Assembly: GCA_028875135.1 (NCBI GenBank)
Contig: JAPPFQ010000557.1
Span: 1 to 9,263 of the forward strand
Origin: Acidobacteriota bacterium
Lineage (GTDB): Bacteria > Acidobacteriota > Terriglobia > Versatilivoradales > Versatilivoraceae
Direction of reading: 5' to 3'
DNA: 9,263 bases
Shown here: in pieces, positions 6,324 to 9,263 of the stretch
Layout of the letters: each line of letters begins with the position of its first letter
Numbering within the stretch: position 1 is the first letter of the stretch
Notes under the pieces: model-generated
Told to the model about the DNA's origin: nothing
Database searches by the model: none
The model's input: the letters and a program-made list of their open reading frames with translations, nothing else
Program-made: the position numbers and the translations under genes

Positions 6324-9050
6324 ATGGCTATGAAAACGGGAACGACGGGCGCGGCAATCGCATTTGCAATGACGCTCGGACTGCTTGTCTGCGCTATCGG
6401 TGAATCCGCCGTCCAATCGGGTCGGATTGCGGGCATGGTCGTCGATGAGACCGGCGCGGTGTTGCCCGGCGTCAAGGTCACTCTGAGCGGCGGTCTGGAC
6501 ACAGCGCGCGAGGTGCAGGCTGATGCGAGTGGCCGGTTCGGATTCACGGGCCTCCTTCCCGGCACCTATACGGTGACAGTCTCCCGGATCGGCTTCGGCA
6601 CGGAGAGGGTGGAGGGCATCGCCGTCGGGACCGATCCGGTGGAACTGCCGGCCATGACCCTGCGCCTGGCTCCATTCGAGGAAGCGGTGGTGGTCACGGC
6701 CACCCGCTTCGAGGAGCCCCCGCAGCAGGTGCCGATGAGCGTTTCGGCCGTAACCGGCGACGATCTCGAGCGGCGGGCCATTGGGAACCTTACGGAACTG
6801 GCGCGCTGGACGCCCGGCCTGACGGTTGTGGACCAAGGGGCGCGGGGTAGCAACGTCGTCATCGCCCGCGGTCTGAACACGGACTCGTTGAACGGGTCGG
6901 AGTTCACCGGCAACAACTACAACAACGGCGTCGCCACCTATCTTGGGGACATTCCCCTGGCGATCGATCTCCGGCTCAGCGACATCGAGCGGGTGGAGGT
7001 GTTGCTGGGTCCCCAGGGAACGCTTTACGGCGCCGGCACCCTGGCGGGGGCCGTGCGCTACCTGCCGCGCCGGCCGGACACCGAGCGGCAAACCCTCGAG
7101 GTGCGCGGCGATCTGTTCGCGCTGGCTCACGGCGGCGCTCCGGGCTCGGATGCCGGCCTCACCTTCAACCTGCCGCTGGTTTCCCGCAAGCTGGCGCTGC
7201 GCGGCTCCATCGACCGCTTTTCCGACCCGGGCTTCATCGACTACGACTACCTGCTGCGCACGCCGGGCGTCTCAGAACCCGAGCCGGACCTGAACGATCC
7301 CGAGGCAGTGGCCGAGAACCTGCGACGTGAAGCCGACGCCAACACGGAGGAGACGATCTCGGCCCGGCTCTCCCTGCTGTGGGAGGCGACCCCGAACCTG
7401 TCGGCGCTGATGGCCTACCATCTACAGGATCAGCAGGTCGGGGCGCGCCAGGTCAATCACGCGCGGTCGTTCGATACCGGCCGGTATGTTTCCGCGCACC
7501 GTTTTCTCGAACCGAACGACCGCAGGAACCAATTGTGGAGCCTGGAGCTGACCTGGGCTGCGGGTGGCGCGGAACTGACCACCGCCGTCGGCTATTCGCG
7601 CTTCGCCGAACAGGGGCAGCGTGACCAGACCGACCTGCTCATCCAGGCGTTCGGCATCGCGGGGCTGTTGCCGGGCGAGTTCCCGGCGCTGACCGAAGCC
7701 CGGGCGATTGACCCGGGGATCTCGGTCACCGACCTGACGTCGGAGTTTCGCTCCTTCGCCGCCTATACGCGCGAGGACGACCGGGAGGAGCGCTTCAACT
7801 GGGAGACCCGCCTGGTTTCGACCGGCGAAGGGCCGTGGGGCTGGGTCGGCGGCGTATTCTTCAATAACTACGACAGCAGCGGCACAAGCTTCGAGCTAAC
7901 GCCCGGACTGACGGAATTCTCGGGGGTAACGCCGATCCTGGGCGGAAATCCAGCATCCGAGGCGGTCGAGTACTACTCGCTCGGGAACAGCACCGTGGGA
8001 GAAAGGGCACTTTTCGGGGAAATATCCCGGGACCTGGGCAAACGGTGGCGCGTGACGGCCGGCGGGCGCTGGTTCGGTTACCGCATCGAGACCGGCAGTC
8101 TCACCGAGTTTCCCTACACCCCCATCTACAACTCGCCCTTCACCGACTACGAGTCCAACGACCGTGGCATGCTGTTCAAGGCGAGCCTCAGCTACCGCTT
8201 CGACGACCAGACGTACGCCTACTTCACCCGCTCGGAAGGGTACCGCATCGGCGGCGGCAACAACTTCCGGGTGTGCACCGACGAAGAGATTGCCCTTCTC
8301 ACCGACGCGGATCCCGACAACGACCCCCCGCAGTCGGGCTGCATCTATGAGGAACAGGCACTGATCCGGCCCGATACCACCACCAACTACGAGGCCGGAA
8401 TGCGCCGCTCCTGGCGCGACGGACGGTTCAGCGCCGGCGGCACACTCTTCCACGTGGATTGGAAGGATATTCAGGTGGCGGGGCTCACACCCTTCAGCTC
8501 CCAGCCGATCACGCTGAACGGCGGCGGAGCCGTGAGCCGCGGCGTCGAGTTCGCGGGGGCGGCCGGCGTCACGAACGGCTTGCGCCTGCGCGGATCGTGG
8601 TCCTACACCCATGCCGAGTTGAGCAAGGACTCGCCCGGCTTGCTGGACGGTGGCGCCGACGCCTTCAAGGGAGACCGCCTGTCGGGGGCGCCGCGGCATC
8701 AGGGCAGTCTGCTGGCCACCCACACCAGGCTGCTCGGCGACAAGACAGTGCTCCAGTTGCTGTACGGCTACACCTACGTGGGTGACGTGCTCACCCGGAT
8801 CGGCTTGCGCGCCGGCGGCGAGAGGCTGCCGGCCTACGATCTCCACAACCTTTCGGCGTCGCTCTCGAGGAACGACTGGACCCTCACTTTCTATGCCGAC
8901 AACCTGCTCGACGAGTACGCCGTCACCGGCGTGCGCCAGACCCCCGGCCTCATCGGCCGAACCGAGGAGGGCTTCAGGTCACGGCGCTATTTTTCCAACG
9001 TCCTCACCCCGCGGCGGATCGGCGTGCGCATCCGCTACACACTTTGGTAG
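6324..9050 (+). CDS. TonB-dependent outer-membrane receptor with N-terminal carboxypeptidase-regulatory-like domain
   Basis: A 908-residue product, expected to import a scarce ligand (iron complex, vitamin or glycan) across the outer membrane using TonB energy; the ligand cannot be deduced. Residues 1 to about 32 form a signal peptide. About 33-115 is a carboxypeptidase-regulatory-like beta-sandwich (GRIAGMVVDETGAVLPGVKV, ASGRFGFTGLLPGTYTVTV). About 120-252 is the plug, opening with EAVVVTATR and including LTELARWTPGL, IARGLNTDS and VEVLLGPQGTLYGAGTLAGA. The rest is a beta-barrel with alternating aromatic strands, a TTTNYEAGMRRSW segment, and an ending FYADNLLDEYAV ... RIRYTLW with a terminal aromatic residue. 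The frame is open upstream to 5958, but that part is antisense to the neighbouring gene. ATG at 6324 (or 6330) places the signal peptide correctly, although the Shine-Dalgarno is weak (GACGGAG, 16 bases away). The cysteine-bounded acidic loop at 651-673 is unusual. Confidence 0.95.
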   Translation: MAMKTGTTGAAIAFAMTLGLLVCAIGESAVQSGRIAGMVVDETGAVLPGVKVTLSGGLDTAREVQADASGRFGFTGLLPGTYTVTVSRIGFGTERVEGIAVGTDPVELPAMTLRLAPFEEAVVVTATRFEEPPQQVPMSVSAVTGDDLERRAIGNLTELARWTPGLTVVDQGARGSNVVIARGLNTDSLNGSEFTGNNYNNGVATYLGDIPLAIDLRLSDIERVEVLLGPQGTLYGAGTLAGAVRYLPRRPDTERQTLEVRGDLFALAHGGAPGSDAGLTFNLPLVSRKLALRGSIDRFSDPGFIDYDYLLRTPGVSEPEPDLNDPEAVAENLRREADANTEETISARLSLLWEATPNLSALMAYHLQDQQVGARQVNHARSFDTGRYVSAHRFLEPNDRRNQLWSLELTWAAGGAELTTAVGYSRFAEQGQRDQTDLLIQAFGIAGLLPGEFPALTEARAIDPGISVTDLTSEFRSFAAYTREDDREERFNWETRLVSTGEGPWGWVGGVFFNNYDSSGTSFELTPGLTEFSGVTPILGGNPASEAVEYYSLGNSTVGERALFGEISRDLGKRWRVTAGGRWFGYRIETGSLTEFPYTPIYNSPFTDYESNDRGMLFKASLSYRFDDQTYAYFTRSEGYRIGGGNNFRVCTDEEIALLTDADPDNDPPQSGCIYEEQALIRPDTTTNYEAGMRRSWRDGRFSAGGTLFHVDWKDIQVAGLTPFSSQPITLNGGGAVSRGVEFAGAAGVTNGLRLRGSWSYTHAELSKDSPGLLDGGADAFKGDRLSGAPRHQGSLLATHTRLLGDKTVLQLLYGYTYVGDVLTRIGLRAGGERLPAYDLHNLSASLSRNDWTLTFYADNLLDEYAVTGVRQTPGLIGRTEEGFRSRRYFSNVLTPRRIGVRIRYTLW

Positions 9051-9233
9051 GTCTCCGGTCCCTTCTCCTATGGTTGGGATGGTGCTCCAAAGATTGCTTC
9101 CTTCCGCCGCCCGGGTCAACCGGATTCTGGAAGGCCCCCATTCTGCAGGGGCCGAAGCGGCCAACCCCCCCCCGGGCCCTCTCAATTTTCCAGGCGGATG
9201 CAGCCCAACCTAGTGTTGCGTTCAATAATTAAG
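9051..9233. other. Non-coding region after the TonB receptor
   Basis: No convincing gene is visible. A hairpin at 9133-9153 (GGCCCC / GGGGCC, 9-base loop) follows the receptor's TAG by 83 bases but has no T-run, so it is at best a weak or Rho-assisted terminator. A run of nine C residues lies near 9175. Base composition shifts to AT-rich from about 9180. Confidence 0.4.
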
Positions 9234-9259
9234 TTGACTTATTGCGCCTCTTGACTTAT
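9234..9259 (+). promoter_or_regulatory. Duplicated TTGACTTAT, promoter-like, at right edge
   Basis: TTGACTTAT occurs at 9234-9242 and again at 9251-9259, a 17-base period, inside an AT-rich stretch (AATAATTAAG just before). Each copy begins with a near-perfect -35 hexamer (TTGACT). The second copy's -10 would lie outside the window. This may be a promoter for a gene to the right, or a tandem regulator site. Confidence 0.4.
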
Positions 9260-9263
9260 GTTG

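Noticed and set aside
6276..7130. Minus-strand open frame of 284 codons
   Set aside because: Antisense to the signal, regulatory-like and plug domains of the TonB receptor, which are clearly coding in the other direction.
7896..8846. Minus-strand open frame of 316 codons
   Set aside because: Antisense to the TonB receptor barrel, with low-complexity composition and no recognisable motif or Shine-Dalgarno.
9133..9153. Hairpin as intrinsic terminator of the TonB receptor
   Set aside because: The 6-bp stem is real, but there is no T-tract after it; noted only as a weak structure in the non-coding region.

Overview
The window is G+C-rich bacterial DNA with five solid protein genes, one small probable secreted-protein gene and an initiator tRNA gene. 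The closest fit I can suggest is an Acidobacteriota-like (or similar Gram-negative) genome. The reasons are a TonB-dependent receptor carrying an N-terminal carboxypeptidase-regulatory-like domain, a large exported protein that joins a PPC domain, a c-type haem site and HEAT repeats, and a SUMF1-type exported protein. This placement is inference; nothing in the window fixes the taxonomy.

Layout. Positions 1-2971 (minus strand) hold most of a very large exported multidomain c-type cytochrome whose 3' end lies beyond the left edge. Just upstream on the same strand is cutA (3051-3377), probably in the same transcription unit. Divergent from cutA is an FtsB/DivIC-type cell-division gene (3596-4003, plus), followed after 31 bases by an initiator tRNA-fMet gene (4035-4111) and a clear intrinsic terminator (4126-4147). 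The two divergent promoters appear to overlap near 3457-3485.

A second block follows. A small plus-strand gene (4278-4526) encodes an 82-residue protein with a signal peptide. It converges on a minus-strand gene (4614-6218) for an exported protein with a TPR-like region and a C-terminal SUMF1/formylglycine-generating-enzyme-like domain. An in-frame TAA cuts this domain just after its GGSW motif. The missing conserved tail, ending in GFRLVRTE, is still present in the same frame down to 4530. The gene is therefore either freshly broken, read through, or affected by a base error. Divergent from it, across 105 bases, is a 908-residue TonB-dependent outer-membrane receptor (6324-9050).

The last 213 bases hold no gene. 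They contain a weak hairpin and, at the right edge, an AT-rich stretch with a 9-base direct repeat that looks like duplicated -35 elements of a promoter reading out of the window.

Most genes here act in the envelope (periplasmic cytochrome, division protein, two secreted proteins, outer-membrane receptor), but there is no evidence that they form one pathway. I found no CRISPR array, insertion sequence, phage gene or defence system. The most notable observations are the nonsense codon in the SUMF1-domain gene, the unusual domain combination of the cytochrome, and the acidic cysteine-bounded segment in the receptor.
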